A stretch of 64,000 bases of DNA from Pseudooceanicola batsensis HTCC2597 (lineage in GTDB: Bacteria > Pseudomonadota > Alphaproteobacteria > Rhodobacterales > Rhodobacteraceae). The notes under the pieces are model-generated. The model had not been told where the DNA came from and did no database searches. It was given only the letters and a program-made list of their open reading frames with translations. The translations under genes and the position numbers were made by a program. The stretch covers positions 1-64,000 of the forward strand of contig NZ_AAMO01000007.1 in NCBI RefSeq assembly GCF_000152725.1, given 5' to 3'. This document shows, one piece after another, positions 1 to 7,196 of the stretch. Numbering within the stretch: position 1 is the first letter of the stretch; the number at the start of each line of letters is the position of its first letter.

Positions 1-36
1 AGGTGGGTCTGCGATGATCCACAAAGGAGGACGGTC

Positions 37-1065
37 ATGTCGGAGATTATCACGGTCGGGCTCGATCTGGCGAAGAATGTGTTCCAGGTGCATGGGGCGG
101 ACGCCGCAGGCGGTGCGGTGCTACGGAAGAAGCTGCGGCGCACGCAGGTGCTGGGGTTCTTTGAGGCTTTGCCGCCTTGCGTCGTGGCGATGGAAGCCTG
201 TGGTGGTGCACATTACTGGGGTCGAGAGATTGGCAAGCTTGGACATGAGGTCCGGCTGATCCCTCCGGCCTACGTGAAGCCCTTCGTCAAACGGCAGAAG
301 AATGACGCCGCCGACGCCGAGGCGATTTGCGAAGCTGCACAGCGTCCGACGATGCGCTTCGTGTCGGTGAAGAGCGAAGAGACCCAAGGGGCGGCGATGG
401 TGTTCCGCGTGCGCGAGTTACTGATCCGGCAGCGCACCCAGGCGATCAACGCCCTGCGCGGTCACCTTGCCGAGTTCGGGCAGGTTGTGCCGCAGGGCGC
501 TGCCAATGCCTCGAAGCTGATCGCCATCGTCGAAGATCCAGAGAGCGGGTTGCCCGCCGAGGCGACAGCCACCCTGCAGGTTCTGATCGGATCCTTGGCG
601 CACCTCGAGGCGCAGATCGGGAGGCTCGATGCCGAGATCTCACGCTGCGCCAAAGAGAACGAGGTCGCCCGACGGCTGATGACGGTGCCGGGCATCGGCC
701 CGCTGATCGCGACGGCCATCGCGACACTTGCGCCGCCTCCCGAGACCTTCCGGAAGGCCCGGGATTTTGCAGCCTGGCTCGGGTTGGTGCCCAGGCAACA
801 CTCGACCGGTGGCAAGCAGCGCCTCGGAGCGACGACGAAGATGGGCGAGCGGTCTCTCAGGCGGCTGCTGATCATTGGCGCCAACAGCGTGATCATCAAG
901 CGCCACGTCCATCGTGAAGCTCAACCCGGCACATGGCTGGGGAACATGCTGTCGCGCAAGCCGTCGATGCTGGTGCGTGTCGCGCTGGCGAACAAGATGG
1001 CGCGGATTGTCTGGGCTTTGATGGCCCGCGGTGGCGTATACCAGTCTCCGGCCGTGGCAGCGTAA
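37..1065 (+). CDS. IS110-family transposase (DEDD recombinase), copy 1
   Basis: A 342-residue protein with the IS110 architecture. The N-terminal RuvC-like DEDD domain shows GLDLAK, MEACGGAH and KNDAADAEAI. The C-terminal Transposase_20 domain shows the helix-hairpin-helix PGIGPLIATAIA and the conserved Ser-Gly segment QHSTGGK, which holds the catalytic serine in studied IS110 recombinases. Length is normal. The ATG at 37 is preceded by a strong Shine-Dalgarno AAGGAGG (24-30). IS110 enzymes excise and insert the element as a circle, guided by an element-encoded RNA. The copy looks intact and is the same as the protein at 7469-8497. Confidence 0.95.
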   Translation: MSEIITVGLDLAKNVFQVHGADAAGGAVLRKKLRRTQVLGFFEALPPCVVAMEACGGAHYWGREIGKLGHEVRLIPPAYVKPFVKRQKNDAADAEAICEAAQRPTMRFVSVKSEETQGAAMVFRVRELLIRQRTQAINALRGHLAEFGQVVPQGAANASKLIAIVEDPESGLPAEATATLQVLIGSLAHLEAQIGRLDAEISRCAKENEVARRLMTVPGIGPLIATAIATLAPPPETFRKARDFAAWLGLVPRQHSTGGKQRLGATTKMGERSLRRLLIIGANSVIIKRHVHREAQPGTWLGNMLSRKPSMLVRVALANKMARIVWALMARGGVYQSPAVAA

Positions 1066-1337
1066 GCAGCCGTCGGTCGCGAGGACGTCGGAGCGGAAGA
1101 GGGCAAGGAGCAGTTTGGCGCAACAGTCGTGAGACGGGATCGGGAGAACCAGTGTGCAACAGAGTGCCTTTGAGCACGCGGCTTTGATCTGGACCCGACC
1201 TTCGAACACCATACGGGCCCGCGGCATGACCAAGGCCGCATCAGAGGCCGGACACATGTCAGCACCCGGTGACGCGCGGAAAGCAGCTCTGAAATTACCC
1301 CTTGCGCAAGGGGCGGTTACACATGTTGCACAAATCG
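1066..1337 (+). other. 3' non-coding end of IS110 copy 1 (candidate guide-RNA region)
   Basis: About 270 bases after the transposase hold no convincing gene. A perfect 16-base palindrome, CCCCTTGCGCAAGGGG, lies at 1298-1313, close to the inner end. Elements of the IS1111 subgroup keep their long non-coding part downstream of the transposase, and in the wider family this part encodes the bridge RNA that pairs with donor and target. That this stretch makes such an RNA is inferred only from position and size. The same sequence recurs at 7197-7468. Confidence 0.35.
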
Positions 1338-1372
1338 GCTGAACGCCGAGGTTCCCCTTTCCCCGGACAGAC

Positions 1373-1781
1373 TTATCCCACAGCTTCCGTGACGGGTATG
1401 CCGAGCGCGGTGTAGCCGTTCAGGACAGCGATGCGGACCTGGAGCTCGGCGACCTGTCGGTCGAAGTCTCGCGCCATGAGCCGCTGGCCCAGCAGTTTCA
1501 CACAATGCATCTTGGTCTCGACGCGGCTCCTGCGGTGGTATCCGCTCCATCGTCGCCAGAGGGCCCGGCCGAGGTATTTCGCGGCGCGCAGGGCCTCGTT
1601 TCGTGCGGCCGCGCCAGCTGTGATCACCTTCCACGGCTTGGCGTTCCTGCGGGGCGGGATGACGGCATGGGCACCGCGGTCAGCGATGGCATCGTGGCAC
1701 TTGCGGGTGTCGTAGGCACCGTCTGCCGTGACACTGCCGATCTGTTGGTCATCCGGGATCTGGCTGAGGAGGTCGGGCAAG
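1373..1781 (-). pseudogene. IS5-family transposase, C-terminal piece
   Basis: Carries the second half of the DDE domain: the second Asp in ADGAYDTRKC and the Glu in RSRVETKMHC, followed by the usual ending up to a TAA at 1373. The piece is cut at 1781 by the IS21-family element. Bases 1777-1781 (GCAAG) recur at 4085-4089 as the target duplication. Joined to 4085-4513 and 7045-7152 with the duplications counted once, it gives 933 nt, a 310-residue protein of normal family length. It cannot make an active enzyme alone. Confidence 0.9.
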
Positions 1782-1937
1782 TGTAACCGCCGCTCGTAAT
1801 ATCCCCAGAAGCGCCGTTTGAAATTTCCCCAGACGTGAGCGGTGCTGGCGTTTTCGAACCTCATCTATTCGAAAATCGGCGGCGCCGCGGGCCACCTGGC
1901 GGATGCTTCCCCCAAAAAGAGCAGTGGGGGCCATCAG

Positions 1938-3167
1938 GTGAAAGGACTGAGGGAGATCGTCTTGATCCATGATCTGAGGAAGCAGGGGCTGAGCATCAGC
2001 GCCATCGCGCGGAAGGTCGGCTGCGACCGCAAGACCGTCCGCAGACATCTCGACCGGGGACTTGAAGCTCCGGTCTACGGGCCGCGTGCGCCGCGGCCGC
2101 GGGCCATCGAGCCCTTCGAGGCATATCTGCGGGAGCGCGTGCTGTCCTTTCCCGATCTCACCGGCGCCCGGCTTCTGCGGGAGATACGCGATATGGGATA
2201 CGAGGGTGGCTACACCGCGGTGACGGATTTCCTGCGCGAAGTCCGGCCGCCACGGCAAACTGCCTTCGAACGCCGGTTCGAGACCGCTCCGGGCCGACAG
2301 GCCCAGATGGACTTCGCCGAGTTCGCCGTCGAATTCACTGACGAGCCCGGCGTTGTCCGAAAGGTCTGGCTGTTCAGCATGATCCTCGGGCACAGCCGCT
2401 GGCTCTGGGGCCGGTTCGTTGCCAGCCAGAACCTGCAATCGGTTCTCCGCTGTCACATCGGCGCCTTCGAAGCGATTGGCGGTGTGCCGGAGGAGGTCCT
2501 CTACGACCGCATGAAGACAGCGGTGATCGGCGAGGACGAGGCCGGCGTGATCACCTACAACGCCGCGCTGGTGGCGCTGCTGAACCACTATGGGGCCGTG
2601 CCGCGGGCCTGCCGGCCCTATCGCGCGAAGACGAAGGGCAAGATCGAGCGGCCGTTCCGTTACATCCGGCAGGATTTCTTCCTGGCGCGCACCTTCCGCA
2701 ACATGGACGATCTCAACGCCCAGTTCGACGTCTGGCGGGCCGAGGTCGCCAATCCGCGTGTCCACGCCACCACCCGCCGTGTCGTCGACGAGGCCTTCGC
2801 CGAGGAAATGCCGAGCCTGACCCCGCTCCCCGCCATCGCCTACAACGCGGTGCTGACTGTCGAGCGCCGCGTCAGCAAGGACGGCATGGTCTCGGTCGGC
2901 GGCAACCTCTACTCCGTCCCCGACACCACCCGGCGCCGGACGCTCGAGGTCCGGCACCATGCCACGGAACTCAGGATCTTCGAGGACGGCCAGCTGATCG
3001 CCCGCCATCCCGTGCTCGAGGGCAAGGCCCTGCGCCGGGTCGATCCGGCCCACCGAAGGGCGCCACCACCGCGACCGCCGCACCAGCTGCCCAGCCAGGG
3101 GCTGCGCCGGCCACTGGAGTTCTATGACGCCGTCGGCCGCCGCCTTGCCGCAGGGGCCCCGCAATGA
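1938..3167 (+). CDS. istA: IS21-family transposase IstA
   Basis: About 409 residues from a GTG at 1938, chosen because the N-terminal HTH of the family (GLSISAIARKVGCDRKTVRRH) then starts near residue 15; an in-frame start at 1842 lies within the terminal repeat zone. The HTH is followed by the rve integrase core with QMDFAEF holding the first Asp, then a region of the Mu-type C-terminal domain ending at 3167. The stop overlaps the istB start (ATGA), so the two are probably translationally coupled. IstA carries out strand transfer with IstB as its ATPase helper. No frameshift is visible. Confidence 0.92.
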   Translation: MKGLREIVLIHDLRKQGLSISAIARKVGCDRKTVRRHLDRGLEAPVYGPRAPRPRAIEPFEAYLRERVLSFPDLTGARLLREIRDMGYEGGYTAVTDFLREVRPPRQTAFERRFETAPGRQAQMDFAEFAVEFTDEPGVVRKVWLFSMILGHSRWLWGRFVASQNLQSVLRCHIGAFEAIGGVPEEVLYDRMKTAVIGEDEAGVITYNAALVALLNHYGAVPRACRPYRAKTKGKIERPFRYIRQDFFLARTFRNMDDLNAQFDVWRAEVANPRVHATTRRVVDEAFAEEMPSLTPLPAIAYNAVLTVERRVSKDGMVSVGGNLYSVPDTTRRRTLEVRHHATELRIFEDGQLIARHPVLEGKALRRVDPAHRRAPPPRPPHQLPSQGLRRPLEFYDAVGRRLAAGAPQ

Positions 3168-4006
3168 GCGAGCTCCTCGACCGCATCCGCGGCGCGCTGG
3201 TCGGGCTCAAGATGCCTCGTGCGCTGGAGGCGCTGGACCACACGCTCCAGCAGCTGGAGAAGGGCGAGATCAGCGCCATCGAGGCCATCGACGGGCTGCT
3301 GAGCGAGGAATACGCGACGCGCGAGAGCCGCCGCATCGACGTCGCCCTGCGCACCGCCAAGCTGATGCCGGTCAAGACGCTGGAAAGCTTCGAGTTCAGC
3401 TTCCAGCCCTCGCTCGACCGGGAACGGATCGCGGCCCTGGCACAGCTCGATTTTATCCGCCGCGCCGAGGTCGTGCACTTCCTCGGCCCGCCGGGCACTG
3501 GCAAGTCGCACCTGGCCACCGCCCTCGGCGTCGCCGCGGTGAAGGCCGGGCGCAGCGTCTACCGGGCCACCCTGGCCGAGCTGATCGAGGGGCTGGCCCA
3601 GGCCGAGCGCGAGGGCCGCCTGCCGGAGAAGATCCGGTTCTATGCCCGGGCGTCTCTGCTCATCGTAGACGAGATCGGCTACCTGCCCATCACCCGCGGC
3701 GGCGCCAACCTGTTCTTCCAGCTCGTCAACGCCCGCTACGAAAAGGGTGCCATGATCCTCACATCCAACCGCGGCTTCGCCGAATGGGGCGAGGTGTTCG
3801 GCGATCCCGTCGTCGCGACCGCTCTGCTCGACCGGTTGCTCCACCATGCCGTCGTCATCCAGATCGAAGGCGCCAGCTACCGCCTGCGCGCGCACGCCGA
3901 TCTGATCCCCGAGCACGTCCGCGCCAACGCACCCATCTCGCCGCCACCGCCGCCCAGGCGCAGGGGCCGCCCGCCGAAAGCCAAAAACGGAGCCGCCGAT
4001 CACTGA
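3164..4006 (+). CDS. istB: IS21-family helper ATPase IstB
   Basis: A 280-residue AAA+ protein with Walker A GPPGTGKS at about 108-115 and Walker B LLIVDEIGY near 165-173, the hallmarks of IstB, the DnaA/DnaC-like ATPase that prepares the target complex for IstA. A proline/arginine-rich tail ends the protein. The start ATG overlaps the istA stop. Length matches the family (about 250-280). The gene appears intact. Confidence 0.93.
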   Translation: MSELLDRIRGALVGLKMPRALEALDHTLQQLEKGEISAIEAIDGLLSEEYATRESRRIDVALRTAKLMPVKTLESFEFSFQPSLDRERIAALAQLDFIRRAEVVHFLGPPGTGKSHLATALGVAAVKAGRSVYRATLAELIEGLAQAEREGRLPEKIRFYARASLLIVDEIGYLPITRGGANLFFQLVNARYEKGAMILTSNRGFAEWGEVFGDPVVATALLDRLLHHAVVIQIEGASYRLRAHADLIPEHVRANAPISPPPPPRRRGRPPKAKNGAADH

Positions 4007-4084
4007 GACCGGCTGATTACCGGACCCGCCGAAGTGGGGAATTTTACTTCGGCACTTCTGGGGAAAGTTCAGTCGGCGTTGAAA

Positions 4085-4513
4085 GCAAGACCGGCGCATC
4101 GCCGATGTGGCTCCCGGTGATCTCAACGGCCCGAACCTCCAGCGTTTCCTCGTCGATCCCGAGGTGGATCTTGCGCCAGACGCGACGTTTCGGGCCACCA
4201 TGCTTGCGGGCGTGCCATTCGCCTTCGCCCTCGACCTTGATGCCGGTGCTGTCGATCAGCAGGTGCAGCGGGCCTTTCGATCCACGGTATGGAATGTTGA
4301 CAGCCAAGGTCTTCTGGCGGCGCGACAGCGTGCTGAAGTCGGGCACCGTCCAGTCGAGGCCAACCAGTCGCAGCAGACTTTCGACGAACCCGGTCGTCTG
4401 CCGGAGCGCCATGCCGAACAAGACCTTCATTGAAAGGCAGGTCTGGATAGCGGCATCGCTGTAGGTTTGCTGTCGGCCACGCCGGCCTGTCGGCGCGCCA
4501 TCCCAGCTCATCT
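4085..4513 (-). pseudogene. IS5-family transposase, central piece
   Basis: Holds the SWDG-PTGRRGRQQTYSDAAIQ segment, the DUF4372-like/IS5 N-terminal region and the first catalytic Asp in LLIDSTGIK. It is cut on the left by IS21 (duplication 4085-4089) and on the right by IS66 (duplication GCTCATCT, 4506-4513, repeated at 7045-7052). The in-frame ATG at 4511 is an internal methionine of the original protein, not its start: the first 36 codons lie at 7045-7152. Confidence 0.92.
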
Positions 4514-4538
4514 GTAACCATCCGGCGTGGGCCGCGGT

Positions 4539-6164
4539 TTAGGCCGCTCGGCGAAGTTCGGACGCCTTCCAATTCCAGGGCAAGAGATCCGGCACCCGAG
4601 AAGCTGTCGTCCCGGGCAGTCTGGCCAGGACATCGGCGAGCCAGGCTTGAGGATCGACATCGTTCATCTTAGCCGTGACGATCAGGGAATACATGAAGGC
4701 GGCGCGGTCACCACCACGCTCTGAGCCAGCGAAGAGCCAGGACTTCCGGCCAAGCGCGACACCGCGCAGCGCCCGCTCCGCCGCATTGTTCGTCAGGCAG
4801 ACCCTGCCATCGTCGAGGAACCGGGTGAAGGCGGGCCAGCGCTCCGCCTTGAACATGTAGTCGATCGCCTTGGCGACCGGGTTGTGCTTCGACAGCCGGT
4901 CGCGCTCGGCGCGCAGCCAGCCCTGAAGACCCTCGATCAGAGGCCGGGACAGCTGGTGCCTGACCGCCTGGCGCTCCGCCGCCGTCAGCCCATTGATGCC
5001 TCGCTCGATGTCGAAGATCGCGTCGATCCGGGCCACTGCCTCCAGCGCGACGGGGGAGATGTCATGGGCGGGCTTGCCCTTCCGGGTGTTCCCCTTGATG
5101 TCGGCGAGTTCGAAGAACTTGCGCCGGGCATGGCTCCAGCACAGCGCAGACTCGACTGGCCTCGGATCGCGGTCGGTGCGGTAGAGGTCATTGTAGCCGC
5201 CATAGGCATCGGCTTGCAGGATGCCCTGCCATCCGGCGAGATGCCGGTTGGGGTTGGCCATGCCGCGGTCGCGGGAGAAGTGGAACAGCGCGGCAGGTGG
5301 GCTACCGCCGCCGAAGGGGCGGTCGTCCCGGACATAGGTCCAGAGCCGCGCGGTTTGCGTGCCACCCTTCGCCAACAGCGGCACCGTCGTGTCGTCGCCG
5401 TGCAGCCGCGCGGCCTCAAGAACATGGGCCCTGATCAGCGCATGGACCGGCGCGAGCGCGACGGCGCAGGCCCCGACCTGATCGGCCAGCGTCGAGAGGC
5501 TGATCTCGACGCCTTCCTTCGCATAGCGCTCGGCCTGACGGTTCAAGGGTTGGTGCTGGCCGAACTTCTCGAACAAGATCATCGCCAGCAGGTTCGGACC
5601 GGCCCAGCCACGGGGCGTGGGGTGGAACGGCGCCGGCGGCTGGCTGATCTTCTCGCATTGCCGGCAGGTGAACTTCTCACGCACCGTCTGGATCACCTTC
5701 CACTGCCGTGGAATGACGTCGAGCGTCTCGGTGATGTCCTCGCCCATCTTCACGATGCGATCCGAGCCGCAGCAGGTGCAGGAGGTTGGGGCTTCGATCA
5801 CAACGCGCTCGCGCGGCAGATGCTCCGGAAAGGGCTTGCGCGCCGGGCGACGGCGCTCGAACCCGGAGACGGTCGTGGTCTTCGCCACCTTCTCGGCAGC
5901 GATCTCGTCTTCGGTGGCCGCGGCCTCGAGTTCCTCGAGCTGCAATTCCATCTGGTCGATCAGGCGGGCGCGACGTTCCGAGCTATGGCCGTATTGCTCG
6001 CGCCGGAGCTTGGCGATCTCGAGCCGGAGATGCTTGATCATCGCCTCGGAGGTCGAGACCATCGCCCGGGTCTGCGCCAGTTCACTCTCGGCGGCCGCGG
6101 CACGGGCCTCCGTGGCCGCGAGTGCAGCGCGCAATCTGGCGATCTCGGAAGCGGCATCTGACAT
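4539..6164 (-). CDS. tnpC: IS66-family transposase TnpC
   Basis: A 541-residue protein in normal IS66 order: an N-terminal coiled coil/leucine-rich part (residues 1-95), a Cys-rich zinc-finger segment (CTCCGSD and CRQCEK, about 130-180), then the DDE core with LHGDDTTVPLL, LQADAYGGYND and NNAAERALRG. The C-terminal DLLPWNWK tail is typical. TnpC carries the catalytic residues and acts with TnpA and TnpB. The gene ends about 25 bp from the left end of the element. Confidence 0.95.
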   Translation of the reverse strand: MSDAASEIARLRAALAATEARAAAAESELAQTRAMVSTSEAMIKHLRLEIAKLRREQYGHSSERRARLIDQMELQLEELEAAATEDEIAAEKVAKTTTVSGFERRRPARKPFPEHLPRERVVIEAPTSCTCCGSDRIVKMGEDITETLDVIPRQWKVIQTVREKFTCRQCEKISQPPAPFHPTPRGWAGPNLLAMILFEKFGQHQPLNRQAERYAKEGVEISLSTLADQVGACAVALAPVHALIRAHVLEAARLHGDDTTVPLLAKGGTQTARLWTYVRDDRPFGGGSPPAALFHFSRDRGMANPNRHLAGWQGILQADAYGGYNDLYRTDRDPRPVESALCWSHARRKFFELADIKGNTRKGKPAHDISPVALEAVARIDAIFDIERGINGLTAAERQAVRHQLSRPLIEGLQGWLRAERDRLSKHNPVAKAIDYMFKAERWPAFTRFLDDGRVCLTNNAAERALRGVALGRKSWLFAGSERGGDRAAFMYSLIVTAKMNDVDPQAWLADVLARLPGTTASRVPDLLPWNWKASELRRAA

Positions 6165-6224
6165 GGGCGAGACCTACCATGCGGCCACCAGAAAGCCTAT
6201 GTAAATAAGTCTGAGGAGGCCGAT

Positions 6225-6575
6225 TTATCCAGCCTTTGCAGGGCGTTGTGTCCAACGCGGATTGCGCCAGTCGATCCCCTCCAGGAGATACCCGAGCTGG
6301 GCTGCGGAGATCTGCACCGCTTCACCACTTCCGCTGGTCGGCCAGATGAACTTCCCCGCCTCCAGCCGCTTCGTGTAGAGCGACATACCGACCCCGTCGT
6401 GCCAAAGAAGTTTGACCAGGTCGCCCTTGCGCCCGCGGAAGCAGAAGATCTCGCCGGCATGCGGATCGCGCCCGAGACCCTGCTGAACCGTCAGCGCCAG
6501 GGTGTTCATACCGCGCCGCATGTCCGTCACTCCGCCTGCGATCCACACGCGCACCCCCGCCGGGAAGGCGATCAT
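6225..6575 (-). CDS. tnpB: IS66 accessory protein TnpB
   Basis: A 116-residue IS66 Orf2-like protein with the family signature GGVTDMRRGMNTLA, the stretch FCFRGRKGDLVKLLWHDG, and the ending with GIDWRN. The ATG at 6575 overlaps the tnpA stop (ATGA); an in-frame GTG at 6581 is an alternative. TnpB is needed for full IS66 transposition, but its biochemical role is unsettled. A truncated copy lies at 26890-27093. Confidence 0.92.
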   Translation of the reverse strand: MIAFPAGVRVWIAGGVTDMRRGMNTLALTVQQGLGRDPHAGEIFCFRGRKGDLVKLLWHDGVGMSLYTKRLEAGKFIWPTSGSGEAVQISAAQLGYLLEGIDWRNPRWTQRPAKAG

Positions 6576-6985
6576 CGGCACTCCAGGGCAGGTAGCAGCC
6601 GCGCCAAAATCTCCGGGTCCACCGAAGACGGGACCAGAAGCCGCCGACCGTTTCTGAGCACGATCTCGAGCTGGACGTCCGGGGTGTCGCGCGGCGCCTC
6701 CTGCGCCGTAACGGACACTGCCGCAGGCGCCTTGGGCGAAACCCTCAGCGGGAAAAACGAAGGCGGCGCCTCGTTGCCAAGCTCACCGTCGCGATACTGC
6801 CGCCGCCATATCGTCAGCAACGAGCGCGACACACTATGCCGCCGCGCCGTCGCCGAGACCTGGCGGTGCCCCAGAAAGCTCTCCTCTACGATCCGGATCT
6901 TGTCCGCATCATCCCAGTATCGCCGACGCGGCACGTCTTCGGCAGAAAGGACTTCGATCTCGGGTCTGAACTTATGGTCGGCCAT
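6572..6985 (-). CDS. tnpA: IS66 accessory protein TnpA
   Basis: A 137-residue protein with a Tn3/IS66-type helix-turn-helix near the N-terminus (DKIRIVEESFLGHRQVSATA, then RRHSVSRSLLTIW), as expected for IS66 TnpA. It ends with the common SSVDPEILARLLPALE tail. Its stop overlaps the tnpB start. The same protein is encoded at 26480-26893. Confidence 0.92.
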   Translation of the reverse strand: MADHKFRPEIEVLSAEDVPRRRYWDDADKIRIVEESFLGHRQVSATARRHSVSRSLLTIWRRQYRDGELGNEAPPSFFPLRVSPKAPAAVSVTAQEAPRDTPDVQLEIVLRNGRRLLVPSSVDPEILARLLPALECR

Positions 6986-7044
6986 AAGGTCGGACTTAGC
7001 ACCGACGCCGAAATCCCGTCAGACGGCCTCCGCCGGAGGGATAC

Positions 7045-7152
7045 GCTCATCTCAGGGTCGAACCAGATCGTCAGCGAGCCCCGGCGTTTGAGCGCTTCAT
7101 TGTAGGCTGGCCAGTTCCTGGTTCTGTAGGTTGGGGGTGTAGGTCTGCTCAT
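7045..7152 (-). pseudogene. IS5-family transposase, N-terminal piece
   Basis: Starts with an ATG at 7152 and encodes the IS5/IS427-type N-terminus with RNWPAYNEALKRRGSLTIWF. It is cut after codon 36 by the IS66 element. It continues in frame at 4505 once the 8-bp duplication is counted only once. The apparent reading frame beyond 7045 runs into IS66 end sequence and is not the native protein. Confidence 0.9.
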
Positions 7153-7196
7153 GCATCCCAGCTACCACGCTGGATTCACGAGATGAATCCCTCACA

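Larger units (their letters stand above)
1..1337 (+). mobile_element. IS110-family insertion sequence, copy 1 (left end outside window)
   Basis: This is the first of two inverted copies. Bases 1-1337 match the reverse complement of 7197-8533 over the same length, with no difference noticed in the stretches compared. The element carries one transposase and about 270 non-coding bases after it. Its inner end abuts the motif TGTTGCACAAATCG (1324-1337), which probably belongs to the terminal repeat of the IS5 element rather than to IS110. The outer end lies upstream of the window; copy 2 suggests about 85 further bases. Confidence 0.85.
1782..4084 (+). mobile_element. IS21-family insertion sequence
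   Basis: A complete 2303-bp element with overlapping istA and istB. The ends begin TGTAACCGCCGCTCG (left) and, read from the right end inward, TTTCAACGCCGACTG. Both continue into the same inner block TCCCCAGAAG-N-GCCG and a further TTCCCCA repeat, the multiple terminal repeats typical of IS21. A 5-bp duplication GCAAG flanks it (1777-1781, 4085-4089). It sits inside the IS5 transposase, so it arrived later. Both genes look intact. Confidence 0.92.
4514..7044 (-). mobile_element. IS66-family insertion sequence, complete
   Basis: A 2531-bp element encoding TnpA, TnpB and TnpC on the minus strand. The terminal inverted repeats are GTAACCATCCGGCGTGG (left) and GTATCCCTCCGGCGGAGG (right, read inward). 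An exact 8-bp target duplication, GCTCATCT, flanks it (4506-4513, 7045-7052), the duplication size of this family. It lies within the IS5 transposase. The transposase-proximal 673 bp recur at 26421-27093, matching wherever compared. Confidence 0.94.

Noticed and set aside
1749-3164. Long open frame on the minus strand opposite istA
   Set aside because: It mirrors the istA coding frame in G+C-rich sequence, shows low-complexity composition, and has no recognisable domain.
3124-4464. 446-codon frame overlapping istB in another register
   Set aside because: Arg/Pro/Ala-rich shadow of istB that crosses the IS21 end into IS5 sequence.
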